Shown here in pieces: positions 42,456 through 52,168 of a stretch of DNA of 64,000 nucleotides (position 1 is the first letter of the stretch; each line of letters starts with the position of its first letter). The notes below the pieces were generated by a model. The model saw nothing but the letters and a program-made list of their open reading frames with translations, did not search any database and had not been told where the DNA came from. The translations under genes were made by a program, and so were the position numbers. Source of the DNA: Diplonema japonicum (lineage: Eukaryota; Euglenozoa; Diplonemea; Diplonemida; Diplonemidae); NCBI GenBank assembly GCA_964019335.1, contig OZ025709.1:310001-374000 (forward strand), in the 5' to 3' direction.

Positions 42456-43915
42456 TCAGTGCCCTCTGCAGTAGAATGGCAGAAGCAGGTACAAGGACCT
42501 GAGTGATGCTGCGGAACTGCCCCAGGACGAGCCGGAGAGGAGCCGCAGTATGCGAATTCGTTTGTCGTATCTCTCGATGATGTCGCGGGCATGGGCACCG
42601 AAAGACAAGTCAGCGTCAAGGATGACCCCTAGATACTTGGCCCTATCACGCCTCGCGACGGGGACGGCCGTGGAGAATTCATACACCAGCCCTTTGGAGA
42701 CGAGTGCAGAGACGTCGCGTCGTGTCGTGGCCGTGCGGTTAACGGACAGGAGCCTCCTCCCGATCAGGTGAGTAGGTCCCCCGGCGATGAGTCGGCCCTT
42801 GAGCTCCAGCGGCTGGAATTCGAAGCCCGGATGCGTCGCCCCGGTCGAGGGGAAGTAGACGTGGAAGTCGTACGGTTCGCATTTGGGGGTGGGGACGTAC
42901 AGCGTCTTCTCCCTGCTCAACTGCATCCCCCATCGTGTACACCAGTCTTCGACTGCACCCACTACCGCCGTGGCCCTGGCCTCGAGCTCAGTCCTTGTTG
43001 TGGCAGAGACTACTACCGCGACGTCGTCCGCGTAGATCGTGGAGAGCCCAGCCAGACCCTCAAGTTCCCTCGCTAGGTCGTCCACGAAGATGGTGAACAG
43101 CACTGGACCGAGTACAGAACCTTGAGGCACGCCACTCTTGATTTTGTAAGGGGTCCCCTTGACACCCTCCACGACTACCCTCGCTGTTCTGGACGTTAGG
43201 AAGGAGGAAACCCACCTGGTGTAGGCCGTAGGGAAGCGCTTCTGAGACATCTTCTGAATGAGTGCCTCGTGGTTGACCCTGTCGAACGCCTTTGAGAAGT
43301 CAAAGAGTATGGTGAGGCATGCCTCCTTAACTTCGGCGTTCCTTTTTATCGTCACATGCTGCACGATGGCGGCAACCTGCTCCTCGGTGGACCTCCCTTT
43401 CCTGAAGCCAGCCTGGGCGGGGTGAAGTCCCTCTACCATCGTTGTCGGGGAGTCAAGTAGATACGTCACGCGGGCCTCGACCATCCTTTCCATGAGCTTG
43501 CCGAGGCAGCTCGTCAGGCTGATGGGGCGGTAGGACTCAATCTTCGTGGGGTCTTTGCCCGGCTTCGGGATCGGGACGACTAGTGCCAGTTTCCACGTGT
43601 CCGGAACTTGCCCGCTCGCCCAGGAGAGATTGAACAGCTGTAGAACGATTCTCAGGGATTCCCTACCCAGACGCATCAGCATCACGTTGAAGATTCCATC
43701 GTCGCCTGCAGCACTCTTCGTTCTCGTCCTGAGCAATTGTCTCAGCAGTTCGTCCATCGTGAAGTAGCCCGTTCCGCCCTCGTAGGGTTCCTGCGTCTGT
43801 CCTGTTGTGTCGAGACCAGGGACAGTGTCGTCTCCGCAGATCGTCTCGTAGTAGCGTCCGAGACGATCGGCCCTAGCCTTGTTGCCTGTGAGAAGAGCGT
43901 CGCCGTGTTGAAGGG
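42456..43915 (-). pseudogene. Family C reverse transcriptase segment
   Basis: The frame is open from about 43915 and contains ALLTGNKARADRLGRYY before the ATG at 43757. RT blocks follow: SYRPISLTSCLGKLMERMVE, QAGFRKGRSTEEQV, LFDFSKAFDRVNH, GVPQGSVLGPVLF and TIYADDVAVVV. The catalytic YADD is present. It ends early at SLYLLLPFYCRGH because of a frameshift and deletion. A C8 run at about 43912-43919 marks the shift from the endonuclease frame, which could be mutation or a homopolymer read error. Confidence 0.85.
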
Positions 43916-45054
43916 GGGGGCATCGGTGGCCTCCATGACCTGCCGTCGAGCTCCTTGACTGCCTTGAATGCCGCAGGCAAGTTCTTGGAGGAGCTGAACT
44001 TGGAGCAGAGGCTCCTCCATGACTTCTCTTTGGATGCCTTCACCGTCTCGTTGACTGCATTGTTGAGCCCAGCGAGCCCTGCGTGATCTTCGGATTCCCC
44101 CCTGAGGATGGCGTCTCTGAGGGTGTCCCTTTCTTCAAAGGTCGTGTCCAGTTCGCTGTTCCACCATGGCTTCCTCTCGGTGAAACACCCGTGCCGAGGT
44201 ATGTGCCTTGTTGCGGCTTCGCTCAGGGCTTCTTGGATCCTCTTGGCGAAGGTCGTGACCTGTTTGCATCCGTCCAGCCCTCGAAGCCTCCCGTCTACAA
44301 AGTTCTGGAACGCTTCCCAGTCTGCCTTCCGGTAGTTGTACAACTCAGGCGTGTATGCTCTCCTAGTCGGCCTCAGTAGGGGGACCTCGAATTGAAGGGG
44401 TGTGTGGTCAGAGCCCCAGGAACCCAAGTGGCAAGGCGTCCTGGGTTCCCATTTATCCTTGCTGAGGATCAGGTCAAGGACAGACCTGCTCCCTCCTCTC
44501 GTCCACGTGTGGCGGTCCGGTCTGTTCCATAGCACGAAGTTCTTGTTCTCCATCCATTCCCATACGGTCCAGCCCCTGTCGTTAGCTTTCGCAGCATGGT
44601 CCCAGCTTGAGTGGTGGGCGTTGAAGTCACCGCAGGCGATGTAGTCGTCTTCTTGGGGAAGGTCGGCCAGCTGGAGGGTCTGACCGCCTCTGGGCGGCAG
44701 GTAGAAGTTGCAGATGACCGCTTTGGAACTGTCACACCTGATTTCGACATCGAGCCTTTCCACGTCTTCGGAGACAACACAAACCACCTCGCGAGCCTGA
44801 AGGTCCTTCTTGACCAGGGTGACAAGTCCACCTCCCCTCCCACTGCCAGCCTGGGCGGTTCGGTCCTTCCTGAAGACTTGGTACCCCAGAGCCTGGAATT
44901 CGTCAGCTTGCACCAGCTTCGTTTCCTGAATGGCGATGACGTCCAGTTCCCTCTTTCTCGCTTGGTGAAGCAGCGTCGTCGTTTTGGCACCCCTTATCGA
45001 GTTACAGTTCCACGTGACAACTCGGAGGGGGCGAAGGGACCCCACAGGGCCCAT
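43873..45054 (-). pseudogene. Family C APE endonuclease segment
   Basis: It starts with the ATG at 45054, two bases after the ORF1 TAG, suggesting coupled termination-reinitiation. APE blocks: RVVTWNCNSIRG, LDVIAIQETKL, YIACGDFNAHHSSWD, SVLDLILSK and GSWGSDHTPLQFEV, all catalytic residues present. Unlike family B there is no 2A-like motif before the endonuclease. The frame stops at 43873 after the C8 run, where RT continues in another frame. Confidence 0.87.
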
Positions 45055-45056
45055 GG

Positions 45057-46466
45057 CTAACACCTTTTGGGGACAGCGACCAGGCGCCGTTTCTTCTTCC
45101 CCGAGGGCGTCTTTGGTGAGCCTGGGGGCTTAGCGCTTGTCTGTTTGGACTCCGACGGGCCCCCCTTCAGCAGTATCGCGAGAACCTGCCTCACGACCTC
45201 CTCCACGAACTCCGCACTGAATTCGGAGGTCGGGTTCTCCCGCTTGGTCCCGGAGGGGGCGCTGCCCTTTGCTTTGCTGCCCGTGGTCTTCTTCTTTCCC
45301 TTCGGGTCGGGTGTGGAGGGTGCGTTCCTGACCACCTCGGCAGCTGTCCTTCCTTTGGTAGGGGGAGTGGTCTGGTGGGCCTCCTGCTGTTCCTTCTTCT
45401 TCTCGGGATGTGCCTTCTCCTTCTTCGGGAGGGTCCGGACAAAGGCCTCCGGGAAGCTGCCTTTAGCGTGGCACCTCAGGAGCCTGTCCCCGTATTGGAA
45501 GATCGGGAACGGCGGGGGCTCTGAGGCGACAACCTGCAGGAACATGACCTTTTTGCCATCAACCCTGGCGTACCTCCTGCCCACCACCCTGGCATTCCAG
45601 CCCATGTCCTTCGGGATCACGTCCGCTTCCTCCTGGTAGACGTGGCCGGGGACACCCTCCAAGACGTACTTCTGGGACATCGTCACATCGATGTCGCATG
45701 AAGCGAGTGCCTCTTGGAGTTCGGCTGTGTCACCGGAGGCGCACCTGATCGCCCACCCTCCCTTGACCGACATGACACCTAGGGCGGGTCCACCAGCCTT
45801 GAGCGCCATCTGGAACGCCTCGCCGATGGTGGATGCCGGAACAGGTACCGCCTCGGTCGGAAGCGTGTGCCTTGGGACCTCGATCAGGTAGCCATCCCCA
45901 GACTTGCGGAGGAGTGCGTGGAGGCTGGTCGTCCGCACCCTCATGCCGACCTTGTGCGAGAGGGTGTTGGGGCCCCTTCTGCTCAGAGGTACAGGGGCGT
46001 CTCGGCTGGGGAACACGGCTGTTTCCTTCAGGCCTGTTTCGACCTTCCTCCCGTGAGCGAGAGCCGTCTTCCTCGCCTCGTCCATTGAGTCAGCCTTGAC
46101 CCTCATGTAGAGGACGGCCTCGGTGGCTGCTGTCGCTTGTACCGCCTTTGGGGCTGCATACTTCGGGGGGGAGGAACCGTTGCCTGTCAGTTCGACAAGG
46201 TGCAGGGTTTTGATACCTTGCTTTGTGAACAAGGTGGCGGACGACGACCCGGCGAAGGCCTTCATGGAGAGCACGGTCCAAGACCCGTGTGCGGCGGTGT
46301 GGTATTTGAGGAAGACCTCGGGATTCGTCGTGAGGATGACGCCTCGGGTTTTGCCCTCCGTCTTCGACGGGTGGACCACTTCTCCGTCCCAGTGCTCAGG
46401 AACCAGCGTGATTCGCTTCTCCCAGGAGGCTGTAGCCTGGGGTACCTCGTCAGTGCTCGTAGGCAC
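45057..46466 (-). pseudogene. Family C ORF1, lacking an initiator ATG
   Basis: 469 codons from a GTG at 46466; an in-frame TGA lies eight codons upstream and no ATG precedes the homologous part, so the 5' end is truncated or mutated. It shares a block of about 200 residues with family B ORF1: LYMRVKADSMDEARKTALAH, LLRKSGDGYLIEV, LGVMSVKGGWAIRC and MFLQVVASEPPPF. The C-terminal third is Lys/Pro-rich and basic. It ends VPKRC then TAG, followed by CC and the endonuclease ATG. Confidence 0.8.
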
Positions 46467-46562
46467 ACCGGCACGGAGGCATCCCCTTCAGCTGGTTTTG
46501 TTGGGCTGTGGAGCCTTTGGAAAATAAAAATGTAAGGAAAACATAACCAGGCTAACCCGGGC

Positions 46563-46766
46563 TTTTTTTTTTTTTTTTTTTTTTTTCAAAATACCAATAG
46601 GTGCCATGGGGGAGCAACACCTGGGAAGGGGAAAGGTGAAGGGAAGCATGGAAATATTACAGGGAGGGCGAAGACCAGTTCTTCTGCAATCAGATGGAGC
46701 TGTGGACTCCGCCAACCCGTGCCCTACACGTCCCGGGCAGCCGCGTAACTGGCGAATGTCGATGCA
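46563..46766 (-). mobile_element. Very short 3'-end fragment related to family B
   Basis: It begins with a T24 run (46563-46586; sense A-tail) and CAAAATACCAAT, identical to family B. It then tracks the family B 3' UTR (GAGCAACACCTGG, AAGGTGAAGGGAA, CCAACCCGTGC) with many differences, including GGGCAGCCG for GGGACAGCCG. It is only about 200 bp, a heavily truncated copy of a sister subfamily. It directly abuts element C's 5' side. Confidence 0.8.
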
Positions 46767-46886
46767 CGTACGGTGGTAGCAATAAATAAATACTAAAAAG
46801 GAAAAAAAAAAACCAACTCCAATCCAATCAAACTTAAAGTTACCTTCTTTTTTTTTTTTTTTTTTTCCACTTCCTTTTCGACTTGC

Positions 46887-46986
46887 TAAGGCCGTACCCA
46901 CTAGGTGGGTTGGAAGTGTCTCGAGACGCTCACTCGGTTGCCCGAGTACTCATGACCGTGCTGGTGTTCTCTACCCACAAGCTTTG
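46887..46986 (+). ncRNA. Candidate structured RNA ending in a T-run
   Basis: A GC-rich 90-bp island between homopolymers with successive hairpins: CCCAC-TAG-GTGGG, GTGTCTCGAGACGC, and ACTCGG-TTGC-CCGAGT. It ends GGCATTTTTTTTT on the plus strand, like a Pol III terminator. No tRNA, 5S, U6 or SL motif recognised. Which strand is transcribed, if any, is uncertain. It could equally be the leftover end of a mobile element. Confidence 0.35.
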
Positions 46987-47013
46987 CTGGTTGTTTGGCA
47001 TTTTTTTTCTAAG

Positions 47014-47049
<36 letters not shown>

Positions 47050-47065
47050 CTAGATCCCTATTAAA

Positions 47066-50000
47066 TCATTTTTCTGCATTGTAGAGTCCGCTGACAGACT
47101 GGTCGCTGTCGACATAGAACTCATCCATTGACCCGTTCTCTGCTGAAGTTTTAAGGGGAACGTCGTCCATGATTTCAATGCCAGGGAGGCCTGCGAACTC
47201 AGGATGGAAGCGAGTGATCTCGAGGTTAGCTAGGAGGCTGGCGTCTTCTTCTGTCTTGCACTTTTGGGCGAAGCTTCCGTCGAAGATGGGCCAGTCATCG
47301 TCCTCATTGCCGTCTGACCAGGCGTAGTCCCCAAGGTAGTTGTGGCGCAGGCATTGTCGAACCGAAGGGCGCTCGTTCGGGTTCCAAGTCAGCATGTCTT
47401 TAAGCAGACTCAGAGCATCAGGAACCGCTTCAGGGAATTTCTCTTGGAGGAGAGCGGGCTCACGCGGTGTTTGTTTTCGCAGCCACTCGCGAGGAACTTT
47501 TGCGACAACCCAGGCATCAGTGGTCCCCGGCGTGTGCCCAACAAAGTCCAATAGCATATTAATCTGCTCCTTCGTGCCCTGCCCTGCCCCTCTCTGCTGC
47601 CATCTGCTCGGGAACAATATTTGCTCGTTCCGTTTCACTACACCGTTCCCAGCTGTCAGCATCTCTGCCATGATACACCCCAGCGACCACACATCCACCA
47701 CCATGCCATATCTCTCCCCAAGCAACACTTCCGGCGCCCGATACCACCTCGTCACAACGTAGTTTGTCAACTCGTCTGATACTGACTGAGGCACGTCTCG
47801 TCCTAAACCAAAATCCGCCAGTTTTACTGTCCCGTCACCGTCAATAAGGATGTTTGATGGCTTCAGATCACGGTGCATCACTCCTGCACTGTGCATTGCA
47901 AACAAACCAGAGAGCTGTGGAAGGAGTGGGGAAAAAAATGGTCGTGACAGGGCTCGAACCTGGGACCGTTGGCTTATTAGACCAATGCTCTACCGACTGA
48001 GCTACACGACCTTGCAGGAAAAACCGCGGTATATTTTGAGTTAAAAGCGAGTACATGAAAAAAAAAACAGACCTTGGCAACTTTGCCTTGGCCCTTGGCA
48101 CCAGTTTAGCTTCTGAAGCCACAACAGAGCACCATTTCAAAGTGGTTGCTAAAACCCTGCACAAATCAAGATGTAGACTTGATACAAAGGTTGTTAATGC
48201 TTGCCTCATAGCCGTGCAAAACGGGCAGAGCATCGTAGAGTTAAGGAAAGTGAGAGAGATCTGTTTACACAGACTTAGATTCCTTTACACTACTTTTCCC
48301 ATCACTCATATTTCCCCTCCCCTTTTTTTATTTCCTCGTTCCCTTGTATATCTTTAATTCTCGTTTACTAACTAAAAGAAGTTTCACAGGAGCTAGGAAG
48401 AAGAAAAACGGGGAAATACAAAATGTGTCAAGGTACACCGTTGTGGGCACTTGAGGTTGGTTGTGGGCGCTTGAGGTTGGTTAGGTTATTCAAGTTTCAT
48501 CGAAGCTTTCATCAACAAGACTAAACAAATATTAAACAGGTCGAAAGGAGGTGCAGTTATGCAAAAAAAAAAAAAAGAAAAAAAAAAAAAAAAAAAAAAA
48601 AACTAAAGGGCCCCCCCGAATAATCCCTTTATTTGGGCAGTGGAGGGGGTGTTAGGGCTCCAAAAAAAAAAGAATTATTTGGAATACACTTATTTAGGTT
48701 GTACTTATTTGGGCTGGGGAGCCTGCCACATGGAAAGCAGGGAGCGGGGCTTAGAGCACTTCGGAAATCTTAACATGCCAAATCGTGCCAAGACTTTTTT
48801 CATGCTTTTTTTTTCCAAGGGAAATTTTAACAGTTTTTCTCCCAGGCTGTGGAGAACCCACAAACGTTGCAGACAAAACGCCTGGTTTTGGCGTTAGGTG
48901 GTTGCTGGGAGGTTGCGGGGGTCTGAGAAAGAGGCTTGAGAATCTGTCAGGGCTTGAGAAGCTGCAAGGGCTTGGGAGGCTGCTGGAGTCTCGTCAGGTG
49001 TAGTGTCCATTGTAACACCCGCAACAACGTTCTGTGCTGCACTGTCTAAACTTCGCTAAGTGCCCTTAGCTGTATGGTCTCCTCGGAACTACCTGGAAGG
49101 TAGCCGCGAGACCCGCATATAGCATAGTAAAGGTGTCGAGCAGTTGCATGACCTTTCTCATGTGCTTGCCCTACCCACAGTGCCACGTTGACTCGGCACT
49201 CTGCTGCAGTCATCAACGTCCCGCCTCGGCTGCTTGGGGCATGCCACAGCCCCCCTTAACCCCTCAAAATGGCGAGAAGCAGCCTCACAATACGTACTTT
49301 TCCTTTTCAATCGATTGTTATATTTGTACTAATAAAATATAGCTCGCACTCGACGACACTGATCAAGCGACTGGCACCTTCCGAAGAAGGGCCTCCCACG
49401 TCCGCCGGCATATTATTTACCGGAAACCCCCTATTACTTCACGGAAAACAGGCCATTATTTCACCGTGAAGTAATGAGATTTAGCGTGAAGTAATAGGCC
49501 CCCCAGTGCGCGAAGTAATTTCTGAAGAGTGAAATAAATAAAATTACGTATTCATGAATTAAAGTGGACTTTACTCTTTCCCTTCGCTGATAATCTGTCC
49601 CTCGGAAAATAAAGTCCACTTTATTTTTCATAAATCAATAGTTATTATTTCACTCTTCGTCATTTTCTTCACTCTACTGGGGGCCTCATAATTTAACGCG
49701 AAATCGCCATAATTTAACTAGTGGGGCTTCAGAGTGAAAAAATAGGTCTTGCCCCCTTGAAAAATTTTTTGGGGACGGGGTATTTTGACTATTTTTGGCC
49801 ATCTGAGGCCATTCCAGCCCTTAAAAGTGGGAATAAGTGCTTTACTTCCCCTTAAAATGCCACGGCGAAATAGCTACCCTGTATTACCTTAGGAAAATCC
49901 CCAAAAAGCTGACCTGCGTGAAAAAAAGCAGCAGTGAAAGCAGTGAAGAGTGAGTGACTCAAATGACGAAGAGTGAAATAAAACGACCCCGGCGGTAAGA

Positions 50001-50723
50001 AGTGGCCAGCGCAAAAGATTATTTTTTTTCAAATCGTCTATATGTAGACGCTCGTTGGTAGATGGTTCAGTAAATCGCGGAACCAATTATAGTATGAAGA
50101 AAAATACACGAGAAGGAGATACAAAAAAAGTTGTCATTCGAGCAAGTTTTGTGCAAGGGAGGCCGCGATATATTTTGATTTTAAATGCGATTAGTTCGCT
50201 TATTGTTACTTGTGCAGGAGAGCCGAGGAGATAGACAACCAATAAACACAGACCCCCTTTCCCCCCCCTTAACATACCATTGAGTAGATCATGGACAGGC
50301 AGTTGTCCTCTGTAAAGTGCTTGGGGCACTTAGAGAGCAGGGTATGCAGATCTGTTTTGATGTACTGTGACACCAAGTAAAGCGCATTGTAGGTGCAGCT
50401 AGTGGGCGTCACGAGGTCCTGCAGGTTCAAGAGATTGTCATGCATGTGAAAGTGGATCATGAGCCGGACTTCCCTGAGAAGCTGTGTGCAGTAAGTTGGG
50501 TTCTCTGTGTGCATACCCTTTTTGAATAGTCCACACCGTGTGTGGAGGGGTTCCAGCTCACTTTTTTTATCGCCATGTGGTTCCCTGTCCTCGTGTCGGT
50601 TGCCCTGCAAACATGTCCGTAGCTCCCGCTTGCGATCGCGACCAGGTCGGTGTAGTACACGGGGAGCTTGTACTCCACACCCGCCACCGTGGTGGTGTAC
50701 TGCTGGTTAGTGATCACCGCCAT
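47066..50723 (-). CDS. MAP kinase-like protein kinase, three exons
   Basis: Exons 50723-50517, 50481-50278 and 47914-47066 total 1260 nt (419 residues). The introns are 35 nt (GTATGC...ACACAG) and 2363 nt (GTATGT...CCACAG). Kinase landmarks: ASGSYGHV (31-38), Lys53 in AIKK, REVRLM in helix C, catalytic HRDLKPSN (151-158), DFG (171-173), and T187-N188-Y189 in the activation loop before VVTRWYRAPE. This is a MAPK-type TxY with Asn in the middle. It has the family's WSLGCIMAEM and a kinase insert. The C-terminal 70 residues are acidic. The two halves lie 2.4 kb apart but join seamlessly at MIYSM/LSGLFAMHSAG. The start is 67 bp from the preceding gene's stop. Confidence 0.9.
47940..48011 (-). tRNA. 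tRNA-Ile (anticodon AAT), inside a kinase intron
   Basis: Minus-strand cloverleaf. The acceptor GGTCGTG/CACGACC is perfectly paired, the D arm is AGCTCAGTCGGTAGAGC, and the anticodon arm is TTGGT-CTAATAA-GCCAA, giving AAT. The T loop is TTCGAGC with one mismatch at the stem base. The discriminator A is followed by T7 (47932-47938) and CCCCACTCCTTCCACAG, the host intron's 3' end. Confidence 0.95.
49407..49538. repeat. 132-bp palindrome-rich repeat, inverted copy
   Basis: The reverse complement of this segment is nearly identical to 54243-54374. It is built from alternating TTATTTCAC, TTACTTCAC and their complements (e.g. CCATTATTTCACCGTGAAGT), so either strand can fold. It lies in the kinase intron next to the MITE copy. 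No coding potential. Confidence 0.85.
49645..49981. mobile_element. MITE-like element, copy 1
   Basis: 337 bp with perfect terminal inverted repeats of about 21 bp: TTATTTCACTCTTCGTCATT at the left end, complement at 49961-49981. It shares over 90 percent identity with 54918-55304 in the same orientation, but lacks about 50 bp of the palindromic middle. It has no ORF and no obvious target duplication. It sits inside the kinase intron. Confidence 0.85.
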
Positions 50724-50790
50724 ATCACGTCTTGCCTTGTGATGCTGTGATGTAGTAACTAACAGAGAAAAGGATAAGAACACTTTAAAA

Positions 50791-51464
50791 CTATGAAGAC
50801 CTCCTCCTTCGGCGTCGCTCCCTTTCCCTTTCCCTATCCCTATCCCTATCCCTATCCCTATCCCTATCCCTATCCCTATCCCTATCCCTATCCCTATCTC
50901 TGTTTCTGTCTCTGTCCCTATCTCTGTCTCTATCCCTGTCCCTATCCCTATCTCTGTTTCTGTCCCTGTCTCTGTCCCTATCTCTGTTCCTGTCTCTATC
51001 CCTGCCTCCATCTCTTTCCCTGTCCCTGTATTTACCCCTGTCGCTTCTGACCTCCCTCTCTTCCTTGTTGGTTTCTTCTTTTTTCAGCTTCTTAGGGACC
51101 CCTCCGTTCTCCTGGGCGTCGAGCAGCAAGTTCCTGTGTTCGGTGTTCTGGTGACAAGGGGGGCATACCATAGCTCAGAACAGAGCTTCGCTGCCGGTGC
51201 CTTGCCCATGAAGGCGGTGGCGATCATTTGGATGTGGTAGGGGTCCGGACGCTCAGTCGTCTCGAGGTAGTTGTACACGGTTGCGGCCTCGATCTCACAC
51301 TCGGTTTTGAGTGCCTTGGTGATGGCCTCCTCGAGCCAGTCGGAGATGCTCTCCAGCTTCACTTTGAAGATGAGCACCTTCTGCTTGTAGTGTTCGGGGA
51401 AGGAAAGCGTCGCTTTGAGCTTTTTATAGCTCCTTGCGTCACCCGCAAAGGAGGTGGTTGCCAT
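50791..51464 (-). CDS. PWI-domain splicing protein (SRm160/SRRM1-like) with RD repeats, two exons
   Basis: Exons 51464-51169 and 51133-50791 total 639 nt (212 residues), with a 35-nt intron (GTATGC...ACACAG) splitting the Trp codon of CSELW. Residues about 25-110 match the PWI domain of SRm160: KVKLESISDWLEEAITKALK, EIEAATVYNYLE, IQMIATAFMGKAPAAKLCSE, then LLLDAQENGGVPKKLKKEE. The rest is almost entirely Arg-Asp dipeptides encoded by GGGATA-type hexamers, replacing the usual RS domain, and ends ERERERRRRRRSS. SRm160 is a splicing coactivator and exon-junction factor, fitting the intron-rich genes here. Confidence 0.87.
50822..51010. repeat. Hexanucleotide repeat (CCCTAT)n and variants, coding
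   Basis: About eleven near-perfect CCCTAT units (50832-50897) grade into CTGTCT and CTGTCC variants. On the minus strand they encode the Arg-Asp repeat of the PWI protein and stay in frame throughout. Confidence 0.92.
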
Positions 51465-51523
51465 TTTGGGTACTTCCTTCTGTGGGGGTGGGGGTATGAA
51501 GGCGTCCAGATGCTGATAAGGAA

Positions 51524-51772
51524 TCAGCCAAGTTGTCCCACCCCCTCGTTGTTGTGCTTTTTTTTTGAAGCAGCAAACACCAACATGTAATCTGGTGAGA
51601 CAAGCAACCGTATTAATTGCCTGCGTTGAAGAAAGTCAAAAGTTGCGAAAATGGCGAACTGTCTTGCCTCCTGGGTGGCAATCTCTTGGGTACATTCCAA
51701 CTTAACTAAACACCCCTTCAGCTTGTGCCGCTTCCCATCTGACGTAAGCACTTTTGAAGGTTCAGTGCACAT
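51524..51772 (-). CDS. Small hypothetical protein, 82 residues
   Basis: From MCTEPSKVLTSDGKRHKLKG at 51772 to EGVGQLG. The middle (LVKLECTQEIATQEARQFAI, FDFLQRRQLIRLLVSPDYM) has ordinary composition with predicted strands and a helix. Upstream on the sense strand are a T29 tract and CGAACACCAG, then ATG after 23 bases, the layout shared by other genes here. No family recognised; it could also be part of a neighbouring gene's exon. Confidence 0.45.
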   Translation of the reverse strand: MCTEPSKVLTSDGKRHKLKGCLVKLECTQEIATQEARQFAIFATFDFLQRRQLIRLLVSPDYMLVFAASKKKHNNEGVGQLG

Positions 51773-51805
51773 CAAGTATACTAGATTTGAGCTGCCTGGT
51801 GTTCG

Positions 51806-51836
<31 letters not shown>

Positions 51837-52168
51837 ACCCCCTTGGGGGTACTGGACTCTGGACGTGAACTTGGAAATAGTCGTGAGGGCAGAAGAAAGA
51901 AAAAAAAAGAAAAAAAAAAGGGAAGAAGAAAAAAAAAAAAAAAAAAAAAAAAACAAACTCGATAAAATTTCAGTGCGCATGGGGAGTGCTCACTGTGAAT
52001 GAGAAGAAAGAAAAACGAGGTCTACTGACCATTGGGATAAAAAAAAAAAAAAAATCACTATGATAGGAACGAAGTGGTTAGCAACGGCCCACCCCTAATA
52101 AATAAAAAGCGAAAAGAAAAAAAAAAATCTAGAATGGAATACATAAGTAAGGGCCCGCTCTTCCCTTT
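51773..52168. other. Intergenic spacer with a tRNA-like repeat
   Basis: Holds T/A runs (A29 at 51806-51834, A22 near 51930). At 52054-52092 is a copy of TCACTATGATAGGAACGAAG followed by TGGTTAGCAACGGCCC, repeated at 61155-61191. GAAGTGGTTAGCAAC resembles a tRNA box A, hinting at a tRNA-derived SINE head. Confidence 0.5.

Larger units (their letters stand above)
40927..46490 (-). mobile_element. Second non-LTR retrotransposon (family C), decayed
   Basis: Sense order is ORF1 (46466-45057), endonuclease (45054-43873), RT (to 42456), RNase H/zinc motif (42450-41296), a 3' UTR of about 360 bp with a (GT)n/G-run, and an A9 tail at 40935-40927. It is related to family B in every domain but clearly diverged. 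ORF1 has lost its ATG at the 5' side and two frameshifts separate the enzyme domains. The tail is followed on the sense strand by CGTGA, the same sequence that precedes tRNA-Val. Element C therefore probably sat directly against the tRNA before element B entered. The 5' boundary near 46490 is approximate. Confidence 0.82.
47915..50277 (-). other. 2363-nt kinase intron carrying a tRNA and repeats
   Basis: All 17 other introns found are 35-82 nt. In sense order this one holds a MITE copy (49981-49645), a 132-bp palindromic repeat (49538-49407), unassigned unique sequence, an A-run near 48561-48602, a two-copy 20-bp repeat near 48440-48480, and tRNA-Ile 20 nt before the 3' splice site. No protein gene seen inside. 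Confidence 0.85.

Noticed and set aside
47340-47762. Plus-strand ORF opposite the kinase
   Set aside because: Antisense shadow of a well-supported kinase exon.
50822-50897. (CCCTAT)n as an internal telomere-like repeat
   Set aside because: The array is in frame within a PWI-domain gene, encodes Arg-Asp, and grades into synonymous-like variants. The unit is not TTAGGG.
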